Of a DNA stretch of 64,000 nt, positions 32,704 through 43,596 are shown one piece after another (position 1 is the first letter of the stretch; each line of letters begins with the position of its first letter). The translations under genes were made by a program, and so were the position numbers. This DNA comes from Sequoia sempervirens (taxonomy: Eukaryota > Streptophyta > Pinopsida > Cupressales > Cupressaceae). Location: positions 493,080,571 through 493,144,570 of the forward strand of contig VDFB02270651.1 of assembly GCA_007258455.2 (NCBI GenBank), given 5' to 3'. The notes below the pieces were generated by a model, which made no database searches, was not told the DNA's origin, and saw nothing but the letters and a program-made list of their open reading frames with translations.

Positions 32704-33943
32704 TGTGCCTCTCTTAAAACCTTATGGGAAATTCAGCGAGTGGGGGACCAATTTGCACCTCACTAAATACCTCTAGGATTTTTATAGAAATTCAGCTCTT
32801 CTTTGAGTTGGAAGAAAAGGTAGAAGGAAATGTAAACATAAAACATGAAAATGGCGATGTGCCAAAGCTTTTACAACATTTCAAACTTTGATTATTTTCC
32901 TATGAATGATATAATACACACAGAATGTCACAACCCTTCATTGTTGGGAAGAGAACGAGCAATAAAGGCTAAGTAAAAGCACAGTGTAGTCTTTCAAATC
33001 TCCTCACAGGAAGCACTCATTAAGGTCCGATCAAGCATTAAAAAGCTCCAAAAGTTAACAGAAATATCTAGAAATTAAAGAAACCCTTTCTCTTTTTATA
33101 GCATAATATGGAAAAATAACAACCCTCAAAGAAAATGGAGAAGTTGAACAGACATAATCCAATTTTCACAAGCTATCATTATATCATAGAAGCCTATAGC
33201 ATGAAAATCAACTGCTCGAACCATCAAATTAAGCTTAACACAATGTTTTTATCATGAAGGAAAAACATAAAGAAGGAACTTGAAAAATGCCATAACATGC
33301 ACAGTTTCAAAGATTTCTTCCAAACCAATCATACTTAAGTATCAAATGAACTTAAAAACAAAGGTCAGATGCCAATCTGATGATAGTTTGAGCTAAAACA
33401 ATATAACATGCTAGAGAATAGTAGTGTTCTATAAACTTTCAACTTCTGAAAATACCTCTAAAAACTAAAGAAAACTAAAATAAATTTTGATAACTTTTTT
33501 GCATATGTTGTCGCCTCCTATTTATAGCTGAAAAAGAGATCGCCTCTGACATTCCAAAAGAAAATACTGCCAGATGCCTACATCTGATAGCTCATGATCT
33601 GATTGTAGATCTTGATTAGATCACGGCAATCATTTCTCATTAATTCCCAACTTCCTCATTAATGTCCCTTAGATATTTAGCAAAGATTGCAATTTGAAAA
33701 CAATCGGATCCTAGAAAACACCCTGGCAAAATCTAATCAACCAATCACATAAATTAACGGCACTGACTCAAAGGTTCCAACCTAAAATCAAGAAAGGCCC
33801 AACATGCTCTGATAAACTCCATCCAAATATATCACTCCTTAAAAGCGTAACTTTCCTAAAGCGAAGAGATGATGTGTCGAGCAGGCGAGGAATCTTAGAT
33901 TTATGAAAATATCCTTAGAGAAAAAATTCATTGAGCTGACACA
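32704..33943 (-). mobile_element. LTR of a third gypsy-like family (element C)
   Basis: The minus strand begins TGTGTCAGCTC at 33943 and ends GAGAGGCACA at 32704, about 1240 bp. A strong TATA box CTATAAATAGG lies at 33517-33527 on the minus strand. A purine-rich tract (GGGAGCAAGCTGGGGCA) precedes the start. The low end abuts the copia RT start. No partner LTR is seen, so the edges rest on TG..CA and context. Confidence 0.55.
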
Positions 33944-33969
33944 TGCCCCAGCTTGCTCCCAAAAGGAAG

Positions 33970-36900
33970 ATGATAAACAAAAGAAGTGCAGCCACCATGT
34001 GGCACATTATGCAACTTTTAGAACAACCTTTTTCTTTAATCGTGGATTCATCTCGAAGCCGAAAAATATATGAGTCAAAAACCAAAAGAAGATTAAGGGA
34101 AAAATTGATTTACAATTCTGGCAACTCATAGGGGGCCTTTGCTTGCAGAGGCACGAACCTAAAGCTTTAGAAATTCTTGCAATTTGAGGAAGGTGGAATG
34201 TTGTACCTTCCAATCCAAATCAGTAGGTCGGATGAGAGTGCGAAGGATCTCGTATGCTTGATCTAACTCAAAAACTTCTTTAAAAGAAATGGCTCCCATC
34301 TTGATGAAATGGCCCCAGGGTGGTAATAGAGACGAGAAAGAGGAAAAATATCCTTCTCAATTTCATCAATAGTGGGCATTAGGCTTAAACCTAGGAGTTT
34401 TGTAGAAGTCCAGACCTTATGTCTAATTGCATATGTGATCTGCTCAATCGATAGCACCTCTCCATCTAGTGAGAAAAGGGAAGCAAACCAAAGTTAAGTA
34501 GAACATTGAAATCCTTGTTTATTTCATCAACCCTTTTATTTAAAACTGCCTAGCATTCCTTTCTCTTTGTCACAACTTTGTAGCAGTTGACAAATTCACT
34601 TGCATTTCTTGAGGTGGCCGTCTAATCCAAAATCCTTGCACTTCTTAGAGCCTCGTTAGTGGCCTTACAGAATTTGGAAATCAGATTTTCCAATTCTACA
34701 GCTCGGGGAGCATATGTCTACATAATTTGGTCAGCCTCTATGTGAACCTTTTTGTTTAATTCCTGAGCATCTCTTAAAAACTGTAGGACTGGCTTGAGAA
34801 TTGCAACCGTAATTATGATCATTTCCTAGTGCATAGATATCAAACTTTTCTTTATCGGGAGGGTCTCGGATCCTTGTACAACAACTAACTCCTAATGGAA
34901 CTGAGCCTCTCTTGCTCTCATATTCTCCTCCATCTGATTCTTATCTTGGAGGGCATTTGTTAGTTTAGAGTTCAACCTTCTAACCTCTTGGTCATGAGCC
35001 TACAAAGCAAACTCGATCTCTTGTTTCTCTTGCTTTTCCATTTCTATTTTTTCCTGGGCCTTTTGTAGATTGATGGAAGCCTGAGATTGGATGTTATCCA
35101 GCTCTTTATGTATGTTTTCTTAAGTACGTTGGTACTCTACATTTGTTTGGTGCTCAACAAAAAGCTCAACTCTCAACCTTTCAATCTCAACATACAGTTG
35201 AATCTATTCATTTTGGGCCTCCTTGAGCAACTTAGTTGCTTCTCCTTGATGATCCTATGTTTGTCTTATGTAGGCCATCTCGACATCTCTGGCCTTGATT
35301 TCTTTCTATAGCCTATTCACTGTATCTCTTGCATTTATCAACTCTGCCTCACACTTCTTCAATCTCTTGTCTAGTCTCTCATAATCAATGTATAACACTT
35401 TCTGGGTGGCCTTAGCTAGAACCACCTTGTCATGTAGGCGAGTTTCATTTAAATCTAGACCCATGGATCTGATGTTGTAATCTTCCATCTACATTTCTCC
35501 TTTAGGCTTGGAGACGAGCAGCTTCATGGTAGAAATCAATAAAGAATTTCGCTCCTCATTGAAGCAAGCCTCAATCTTCTTAGTAGTTGGTTGTGTGGCA
35601 GCTTTTATCTGTAGTTTCTATTTTCTTGCCCATCGGGCCTACTTGGTTGTATTGAAATTACCTTGGGGACTGTGTAGGGTGCTAATGCTTTGTGCAACAA
35701 TGGAAGCACCTGGAGGGAGACCAAATAGGGTGATGGAAGGAGAAACCTTAACTGTATAGAATTGTAGAGAAGAAAAGGGGAGCATTATCATAGAAAATGG
35801 TGGGATACCATATGGAGATTGAGCAAGGGGAAAACCCATTGGGGTGAAAAGGGATGTGGGCAGAAAGAGAGATGTTTTCCCGAAAGCAGATGGACCTGGA
35901 GTAATGGGAAACATGGATATTTTAGCTCTTTCAATGGGGGCCCTTGATAGGGTGATTAAAGAATCAATAGTGATCAAAGAGGATGATGCTTGTTCGATGC
36001 ACAAGGTTACTTCACAGGGTTCACTATTGAAAATGGATGGGGGTTCATTTAGGACCAAAAAATTAGGGTTCACAAACGAGGGACTCTTCTCCACATATGG
36101 GGTTGGAGAAGTAACTAGAGATGCAGGGGAAGAAAGAAGAGAGGGAGAAAAACTTACATAGGTCGTAGTGGCTAAAATTTTTTGAGAAGTAGACTCCACT
36201 TCTTCTTCTCCTCTAACTGATGCATTGGGTCTACCTAGATCTTGGACTCGTCTCCTCTTTGCATGATTAAAACTGGTAGATTTTAATCCCTTGGCGGTCG
36301 ATCTTGCCAAAACCTAACCTTTGGTAACCATAGCAGACCTCGTTGGGGACCATCGAGCTCTTTTTCCTTTGCTTCGAGCACCAACATAGGATGTAACTTG
36401 TGAGTCCTTTTGTCTTGATCCTTTTCTTTTTTCCAATTCCTAAGGCTAGGAAGCATGGCGCAGAAGCTCTTCTTATTCAATCTCATGACTGAACTTAGGG
36501 TTACTATTCTTGGTATCAGCCTCTTTGTCATAAACCTAATCGAACCTTTCATCATGTGGCCAAAGATCTTAGAACATGGCATTGGGGCATCTCATTTCCT
36601 GTCGGAATCTCTAGAAATCTACTTTCTTTCTCTCCGACCACCCCAGGCATTTCAATTGCATGTTGAGGGATTTTCCCATCGGGAGGTTCTTCTAATACTC
36701 CACTATCTGGACATAGAAGTCCAGCCATGGTGGCCATTTGAATGGTATGTGGGCCAAGTCAACGTATAGTTTTGGCCTTTCTTAGGTCAAATTCTTCCTC
36801 AACTCAAAATACTCCCGACTCTCATGCTTCAAATTCGGGAGGTGCCTTGTCAAATCGTAGTCCTATGTGTTGCAAATACTTGAACCAAACCTAAGAGCAC

Positions 36901-38303
36901 CAGTTTGTTTGTAAGCTCACCCTGTTCCCTCCACTTCACTAGTGTCACCTGACTATTGGAAATGTTAAGGGGAGTCGAGTAAAGCCTTGTCTTGTGCCTT
37001 TTGGCACCATAGACATTATTGTCAATAGTTGTCTGACGGCATGCATCCAAAGCAAAAACCCTATCCGTTACAAATTTGTGGAGTCTAAAAGGCTCCTTGA
37101 TGAAACTATGGAATATTATAAAAGTGAAATCCTCACTCGGGAAATAATCCACTGGTTTTTGTGAGATTTTTATCCATTGCAAGACCTCAGGGGAAAAATG
37201 GCCCAAAGGGTGTGGGAACAAGTCTAGAAGGATTGGCCTCAAAATATGATCTACAAACTAATAATAATCCCATGTCTTTGAAAGCACATGAGTCCAAACA
37301 AAAATTGGCTGATAGAAACCCTTTACATCAAACCTAAATAATGAAAAATTTATTTCCAGAGATTCATAATTTTGATGCAAGATCAAGTGAACCAAGAAAG
37401 AAGAGTACCTAAATTTACACTCAGTATCGTAGGTCCTTAATTTCTCTAGCATCCCTTTAGCTATTGCATCAGAAAAATCAAAATACTTATGACTTTTCTC
37501 CTTCTTAAGCATGAAATCCAAGCCCATCTGGAAAGGATGGAATTCTTCATCATCATCCATACCATAAACCTAGGCCAGCATTGAGAAAACAAACTGTGTA
37601 GATCCTGTTTGAATTTTTTGTGCGCTAGAGGAGAAGAAAATTGATCCCTCTCTAGCATTTCCTTTGTTTGATCCTCATAAAACTACACCTGCTTAGTTCT
37701 AGTTCCTCAGAATCCTTCCATTTCCTCCTCAAAGCGCTCAACACCTAAGGTTGTACAGATACACGTCATATCCTGGATGGCCACTATAGTAATTGTAACC
37801 TTTATCCTATTGCCGATAATAACCCCTGCCTCCTTGTCGAATCTTTTAGCACATGCGTCTACCAGCTCTAGACATGGGTGTACAATGGGCAACATGAATT
37901 GTGGAAAACCACAATTTCAGCTCGTCATGATGCGAAACCTTCAGCTGACCCATGTTTAATCATTCTTTGTAATGCCCCTTCCCTAAGGCTTTTAGGGTTA
38001 GCCACCAATTTTGGGTCAAAAATATTGTTTACGAAATCCTGCATCGTCTCTCTTCTGACATGATCATCCAGTTGCACTGATTTGGTATAATCAAAATGTC
38101 GTTCTTCTAGTGCTGGGGCATTGACGAATGAATCTCTCCCAAAAATATTGGTGTAACCCAGCCTTTTGGATGAGGCTCCAACCTTTCTACTTGATGTTGA
38201 TGCTTCTGTTGGATTATTGTGCTAAGATTTTTTAGAGAGTTTCTTCAATGAAACGACCACTTGTTGTTTTGCTACTTTAGCAAAATCTACTTTTGGGTCC
38301 ATT
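33970..38303 (-). pseudogene. Long unrecognised pseudogene with coiled-coil tail (in element C)
   Basis: Minus-strand coding remnants start at MDPKVDFAKVAKQQ (about 38303). They continue through the frames 37707-37895, 37258-37560 (FRYSSFLVHLILHQNYESL), 36850-37242 and 36283-36582. A 223-residue Ser/Pro/Thr-rich frame (35639-36310) begins MARSTAKGLKSTSFNHAKRR, with a possible basic nuclear signal. From about 35488 to 34600 an extended heptad-like, Glu/Lys/Gln-rich coiled coil follows (for example KRLKKCEAELINARDTVNRL). It lies upstream of LTR C in the same sense, where an extra gene would sit. I do not recognise the family. The layout (globular part, low-complexity middle, coiled coil) resembles plant mobile-domain or other transposon-carried proteins, but this is only a guess. 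Confidence 0.5.
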
Positions 38304-38742
38304 TAATTATTTCACACGTACACGCATTAAAACTTTGTCATTACCTTTAGCTTACTAAATGCTACCACTAAGGTGATATGTGTGGATTTGGGATTCGTAT
38401 CCCTCGGGAATGCTAAATTCGCCGCAAGAATAGAATTAGTACATTCTTCCTATCACCTCTTTCACAAATAAGCCAAATGCATTGGAAAGCGTGTTTTTTT
38501 AGCTATGAGAATCATGCTTAAGTAGTGTAAGGTACTTTGAAAAGATGTGATTATTTAATTTGTTAGAACTTAATGCATTAATCAACTTCTTTTTGTATAA
38601 GAAATTTAGTTGGTGTTGATGATAGCAAAGGACACATGGCGACAATCGGCCTATGTGAGCATTTACTCCCAATGCCCAAATTTACTTCTTAAGGCCTCTT
38701 GCCAAATTTCCCATAAGATCTGCCTCTTACCATCCCACTGCT
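38304..38742. other. Divergent intergenic stretch
   Basis: Between the minus-strand pseudogene starting at 38303 and the plus-strand one. No TATA box, repeat or coding sequence is recognised with confidence. Confidence 0.35.
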
Positions 38743-39530
38743 TTGGTGTTTTCTCCATTCTTGTCTGGTGAGAAATGGATTTTTCATTGGTTGGGTTCAT
38801 CGGTGCATCTTTTCTATAGATATCTATTCCACCTTTATTGCAATATGCATTCAAAAATAACTTTTTATTTTATCAATCCTTTCCTACTATTTCCCATTCT
38901 ACTGGCCTTAGCTTTTACTACCATCATGTCGTCTAGTCCAGGAACTCCCATTCAGCTCCTTCCACAAAGGGTGCAATACTCCTTCACAAGTGAAATTACC
39001 AGTGACAGAATCAAGTTCCTGGCAAGGAAGAATGACCATCTGGTTGTCATTATATTTAAGTGGGTCCTCTGCAAGGACTATGTGAAGGATGAAAACTAGC
39101 CACAGTGCAACTCTAATGTCATCTCCTGCTTTGTGGCTTCCCTTTTCAACTTGGATATATCCAAGCCTTGGATAATTACACTATCATGCCATGTTTGACT
39201 CTCTATATTTGGATGAGCTCGGTGAGATTGCTCAAGTGGCCATCCATAGTGTCAGTATTCCAAATTCCATGGACCTTCACAGGCACGTCGATTATGGGGA
39301 GGATGTGGTTTGGATACCCTTCCTTACTGATATTTGAACCATGGACCTAGAGAGGCATCGCTCATTGTCTCGTCCTACAACCACTTTCCTTTTGAGGGAG
39401 TTTGGCATGGAGCTCATTAGTGTGCTTGACTGAAAAAAGAACTTTGAATTCCTGGTGTATAGCCACGGGAATGAGGACTGAGGTCCCTGGTGTGCCAAGC
39501 CTGCTCGTGTTGTGTTGACCCCCTTTTGAC
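38743..39530 (+). pseudogene. Unrecognised plus-strand pseudogene
   Basis: The frame 38743-39099 contains an internal Met (38927) followed by SSSPGTPIQLLPQRVQYSFT and KFLARKNDHLVVIIFKWVL. In other frames it continues with SCFVASLFNL, YLDELGEIAQVAIHS and RPTTTFLLREFGMELIS to about 39480. Consistent coding across frameshifts suggests a real but decayed protein of 200 residues or more. Family not recognised. It is head-to-head with the pseudogene at 33970-38303. Confidence 0.4.
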
Positions 39531-39843
39531 CCTATCAAAGAAGAAGAAGAAGCAGAAACTGATGAAGAGCAGCTTTTGACTGCTTAGCAATGGTTAGAGG
39601 CTTATGAATTTTACTATTTTTTGCTCGTTCCCTCTCCTTTTTTCCTTTTCATAATATAGCTCTTTTTGAGTTTTCAAAAGAAGCTTCAACTTCTCCCAGA
39701 GCCTCGGGCTCGTACTATAATGTAAATATATCAGTGAATATAATATAGGACCTTTTTTTTCTTCCAGTGTTATTCTCATGGCTTCATTCTCAAAATTAAT
39801 ATTGCTAAAAGATTTCTGGATTGAAACTGTGTGTCAGTTTTTT

Positions 39844-39888
39844 ACATCAACGTTTCGGATCATACTACATGATCCATCATCAGGATGC
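39844..39888 (-). ncRNA. Hammerhead ribozyme of Penelope-like element
   Basis: The minus strand reads GCATC (stem I), CTGATGA (core box), a 7-bp stem II GGATCAT/ATGATCC with loop GTAGT, GAAA (core box), CGTT, then GATGT, which closes stem I. All invariant core positions are present. Stem III is only the palindromic ACGT, as in the short-stem hammerheads of Penelope-like elements that are thought to cleave as dimers. Predicted cleavage is after GTT at 39849. Confidence 0.87.
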
Positions 39889-39889
39889 A

Positions 39890-41480
39890 AAGAGAAAGAG
39901 AGAAGAGTGAAAATAGAGCATACTTGGGTAGATAAAAAGATGACAGAAGGGAGGGATTGGACCAAAAATCTAAAAATACAATTCTAAAGGACAAGAAAGG
40001 AAAGATTAAAAACCTAGGAAGGAAACAATCAATCAATACAAAAGGACACAAAATAAAATAAAGAACAAAAAAGACCAACAAATGAGATAGAGAACAAAAA
40101 CAAAAACCAATAAATTACAAGAAAGAAAAACAAAATAGATTGCAATATGATAAAAGAACAAGCACCAAAATACAATAAAACAAATGAAGAAACTCAGATA
40201 GAAACCCGAAGGAAAACTACACAAAAATTTATTAAACACAAAAGAAGGAAAAGGAGAGAAAAAAGAAAGAGGGATGTAGAATAAATGAAGAGCGAGGAAA
40301 GAAGAAGACCAATACAAGAAAAACCAAAAAAACCCACTAATACAAAAATGAAGGAGAAGCATAATGCCAACCAAGCATTATTGTAGTTGGTCTACAATAC
40401 ATGATCAAAAACCAAAAGGAAACAAAGACATAAAAGAACAAATCTTACCTAGCAAAAAATAAAGACAGAAAAAAAAATAGAAACAAAAAACATTCAAACA
40501 CAAGAGGTAAAGACCAAAGGAAAACAAAACAATAAAACCAAATTTATAAAAAGAATAACAAAGAACAACAATCAACAACAATTAGAGACAAGAAATAAAA
40601 ATATGGCAGAAATAAAAATTAAATTACCAATGAAACAAAGGAGAAAATAAAACAAAAGGACAACCAAGAACAATCTACAAACAACAAAAAATAATAAAGA
40701 CAACCAAAGAAAAGAAGAAATAAAGAACAATAAAAGATAACCCAAACAAAAATTAAAATAAAATACCAAAGAACATGCAACGAACAACAGAAAATAAAGA
40801 TAAGAAATACCAAAATAGAAACAAAGAACCTTCAAATAAAAGAGAAAAGACCAAATACAAACAAGAATAAGAAACACTAATTAATAACAAAAAACTAAAA
40901 ATAAAAGAGAAAAAACCAAAAGAAAAAGAAAACGAAAAAATGCAAGAAGAATAGAGGGAAAAAAAAGGAAGAAAACCAAAATTATAAGAGAAATAAAAAG
41001 AAGAAAAAGAAAATACAAATATTTAAATTAATAAAAATTAGATAAACTTAGAAAGAAGAAAATAAAAATAAGAGTCTAGAACAAAGAGAAAAAAAACAAA
41101 TTGAACAAACTACAAAATAAAAGAGAAAACCAAAAGAAAAAGAAAAAGAAAAAACTCAAGGAAAATAGAAGAAAAAAGAAGAAAACCAAAATTAAAATGA
41201 AATATAAAAGAAGAAAAATAAAATACAAATATTTAAATTAATAAAAATTAGATAAATTTAAAAAGAAGAAAAGAAAAATAAAAGCTTAAAACAAAAACCC
41301 ACAACTACAAAGAATTAAAAACCAAAAGGGAGAAAGGAGAAAAACACAACAAAAGAGGGACGAAGAAGAGAAAGAAGACAAGAAACCGAGAGAGAGAGAA
41401 GGAAGAGAGAAGGACAAGGAAAGGAGAGAGGACAGAGCAAACGAGAAGGGGAAAGAACAAGAGGGGGACAAAAGCAGGAT
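39890..41480 (-). repeat. Strand-asymmetric, purine-rich (+) tail of the Penelope-like element
   Basis: About 1.6 kb in which the plus strand is nearly all A with some G and C and little T; the sense strand of the element is therefore pyrimidine-rich. It contains a tandem duplication of about 210 bp, with AATATTTAAATTAATAAAAA at about 41018 and again at about 41229. Long frames here (for example 40033-40374, 40572-40877 on the minus strand) are Phe/Leu-rich artefacts of composition. Confidence 0.65.
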
Positions 41481-41570
41481 TAAGGCGGGGGCTCATGAAG
41501 GTGGTTTAGAAGGGATTTCCAAGCAAAACTTAAATTCCAACCCCCGTCTTGATTGAGGTTGGAGGGGTGA

Positions 41571-41990
41571 TTAAGGATACCAATGTATTATTTGAGCTTC
41601 CTTTTGAAGAATTTGTCTTCTTTGAAAAGCATTTAAGGGGCTTTCAAGGGCAATGTGATGTTTTGTCTTGGAAGAGTGCTCGGCCAGGGCTGATTTTAAG
41701 ATCCGTTCATGTCTACGGTCAGTAGCATGCTCTTTAATTCTAGTGCTAACAAAACGACCTGTTTCCCCTATGTATGGGAGGCCACATGAACAATTCACTT
41801 TATAGACACTTGAGTTGAGGAAAGAGTCTAAAGGATCATTGGGGGAAGGGATGTGATTCCTAATGGTGGAGAAAGGTTTGAAAGTGCACAAGAGACCATT
41901 TTTGTGAAGGATATTGGAAATTTTATTTGAGACACCCTCAATGTAGGGAAGGGTGGCTGAAGGAAGGGGTTGAGGGATGGGGGTCAAGGA
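41571..41990 (-). pseudogene. GIY-YIG endonuclease of Penelope-like element
   Basis: It follows RT in the same frame after one stop. The frame at 41571-41987 contains NSSVYKVNCSCGLPYIGETG followed by RFVSTRIKEH, the GIY-YIG core with the YxV...CxC...YIGxTxR layout of Penelope-type endonucleases and the catalytic Arg. Then KSALAEHSSKTKHHI and a C-terminal EAQIIHWYP stop. The enzyme nicks target DNA for element insertion. The domain itself reads through without a stop. Confidence 0.87.
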
Positions 41991-42473
41991 ATGGTGGGAG
42001 ATCCAAGCTTTGGCTTGATTAATAGCCCGATTGATGTGCTTCTTTCTTAATCCATTTAAGGAAAAAACACGAGTGAGGTGGGATAGCTCTTAGTCTATCT
42101 GCTCATCATCACAGATCATGAGAGCTCTGGAGGTTAAAGTTTTGAGAACTCCAACTTTTTGGCTAGGGTGATGGTGAGAAAACGAGTGGAGGTATAATTC
42201 AATGTGGGTTGATTTATGGAACATGGTTTGAGATAAGGACCCATCTACTTTTTTGATAAGAAGGACATCAAGGAAAGGAAGTTGATTATTGGCTTCAATT
42301 TCCTTGGTGAAACAGATGTGAGGGGAAATGTTGTTCAAATGGGAGTGAAATTCTTCAAGTTTATCAAGACCATGGGGCCAACAAATGTTGGTATCATCAA
42401 CATAGCACTTCCACCACTTTGGTTTAAGAGGAAAGGAGTGGAGTGCAATGTCTTCAATGTGAAAAATTGACAC
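41991..42473 (-). pseudogene. Penelope-type reverse transcriptase, C-terminal part
   Basis: The frame 42090-42473 contains WWKCYVDDTNICWPHG with the catalytic YVDD box, then LPFLDVLLIKKVDGSLSQ and YLHSFSHHHPSQKVGVLKTL, all landmarks of Penelope-like RTs (LPFLD, HHP.QK). One in-frame TAA near 42092 separates it from ELSHLTRVFSLNGLRKKHIN and the GIY-YIG domain. RT motifs before YVDD are absent (5' truncation). Low decay compared with its neighbours suggests a younger copy. Confidence 0.85.
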
Positions 42474-42519
42474 AGTTTCAATCCATAAATCTTTTGGAAA
42501 TATTATTATGGACTATGGA

Positions 42520-43596
42520 AACTTCATGAATTTAATCTCAAATTAAATCGTATTTTAAATTTTTACATATGGTACATAATGTGAATTTTTTTAAGAACTT
42601 GCTCATTTTAATGGAACAATTTTAGATAAATACCATTTATCGGTATATCCAGAACGTTACCTTCTACATCTTCTAGCTCATATGCTTTTTTTTCCTTGCA
42701 CACGTTGATACGGAAGGGTCCCTTCCATAGCACTTCAAATTTTGTATGTTGTCCCAGTTTCACAGTGTGCTCACCGTACTTTAGTACTAGGATTCCTTCC
42801 CTGAAATTTGGGTTGGAGATCTTTTTGTCGAACCATCATTTTACGGTCTATTGATGACCGATCATGGCTTCAAATATTTTTCCCTATCCTCTTCAAGGCT
42901 CAAGGGTTCTGCCAACCTTACTTCCATTCCATCACTTTCTTCAACTTCCAAGGCTTTTAATAGTTGCAAGGCAAGGATCTTTATGGAAATAGGTAAAACT
43001 ACCTCTTTCCCATATACTAATTCATAAGAAGAGGCCTTCAAGATCTACTTGGGCATAATCTGGTTGGCCCATGGAGCAGCTTGTAGGTGCTTGTACCAAT
43101 CCCTCTTTCTTTCTAGCCTGATGCGCTTGATTAACCTAATTAGGTTTTTATTGGTCAATTTTGCTAACCCATTTTCTTTTGGGTAGTAATTTGATGAATT
43201 TTTAAGGTAGAACCCATGTTTGAGAGTGAAATATGACATCCCTGAACCCACAAAATCTCGTGTGTTGTTGGATATGATGGTTTTTGGCGAACCAAATCTT
43301 GCTACTAGCTGTTCAAGGAAGTTGAAAATTTTTCCTTCCGTAGCATTTTTAGGGTGATGGCCTCCATCCACCTCATGAAGTAGTTAGTTGTCATAAGGAT
43401 CCACTTATGGCTAGCACTAGAAATAGGATTTATCATCCCGAAGAAATCCAAACCCCATTGAGCAAAGGGTTCCTCAGTCACAATCGGGCTTAGGGACAAG
43501 GAAAAATTCTTTCTTTTGCCAACAAAGTATTGGCACTAAGTACACTTTTGCACCAAATGGTGCACTTTGAAACATGAAAGGAAAATAATATCTTGT
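42520..43596 (-). pseudogene. Gypsy integrase fragment
   Basis: The minus strand encodes PFAQWGLDFFGMINPISSAS and TTNYFMRWMEAITL (43305-43499), the rve core start with its first Asp. Then LEQLVARFGSPKTIISNNTR (43045-43371), in which the second Asp (SDN) reads SNN, and YYPKENGLAKLTNKNLIRLI. It continues to about 42900 with SYELVYGKEVVLPI. It is Tat-like and different in sequence from elements A and 2. It is cut on the right by the copia LTR and on the left by the Penelope-like element. Confidence 0.75.

Larger units (their letters stand above)
39798..42503 (-). mobile_element. Penelope-like element (conifer Dryad-type), 5' truncated
   Basis: The minus strand carries the C-terminal part of a Penelope-type RT, a GIY-YIG endonuclease, a long skewed 3' tail and a hammerhead ribozyme. 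The ends show about 40 bp in inverted orientation: 39798-39841 and the reverse complement of 42463-42503 share GATTGAAACTGTGTxxxTTT. Such inverted terminal pieces are typical of Penelope-like elements. The RT is cut just before its catalytic box. Penelope-like elements with GIY-YIG are known in conifers and were proposed to derive from arthropods by horizontal transfer. Confidence 0.85.

Noticed and set aside
35639..36310. Intact 223-residue host protein
   Set aside because: It is the Ser/Pro-rich middle of a longer broken minus-strand reading; neighbouring frames continue it on both sides.
40033..40877. Phe/Leu-rich minus-strand frames resembling membrane proteins
   Set aside because: They result from the T-free composition of the plus strand, which removes stops and yields Phe, Leu, Ser and Tyr codons. 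No domain.
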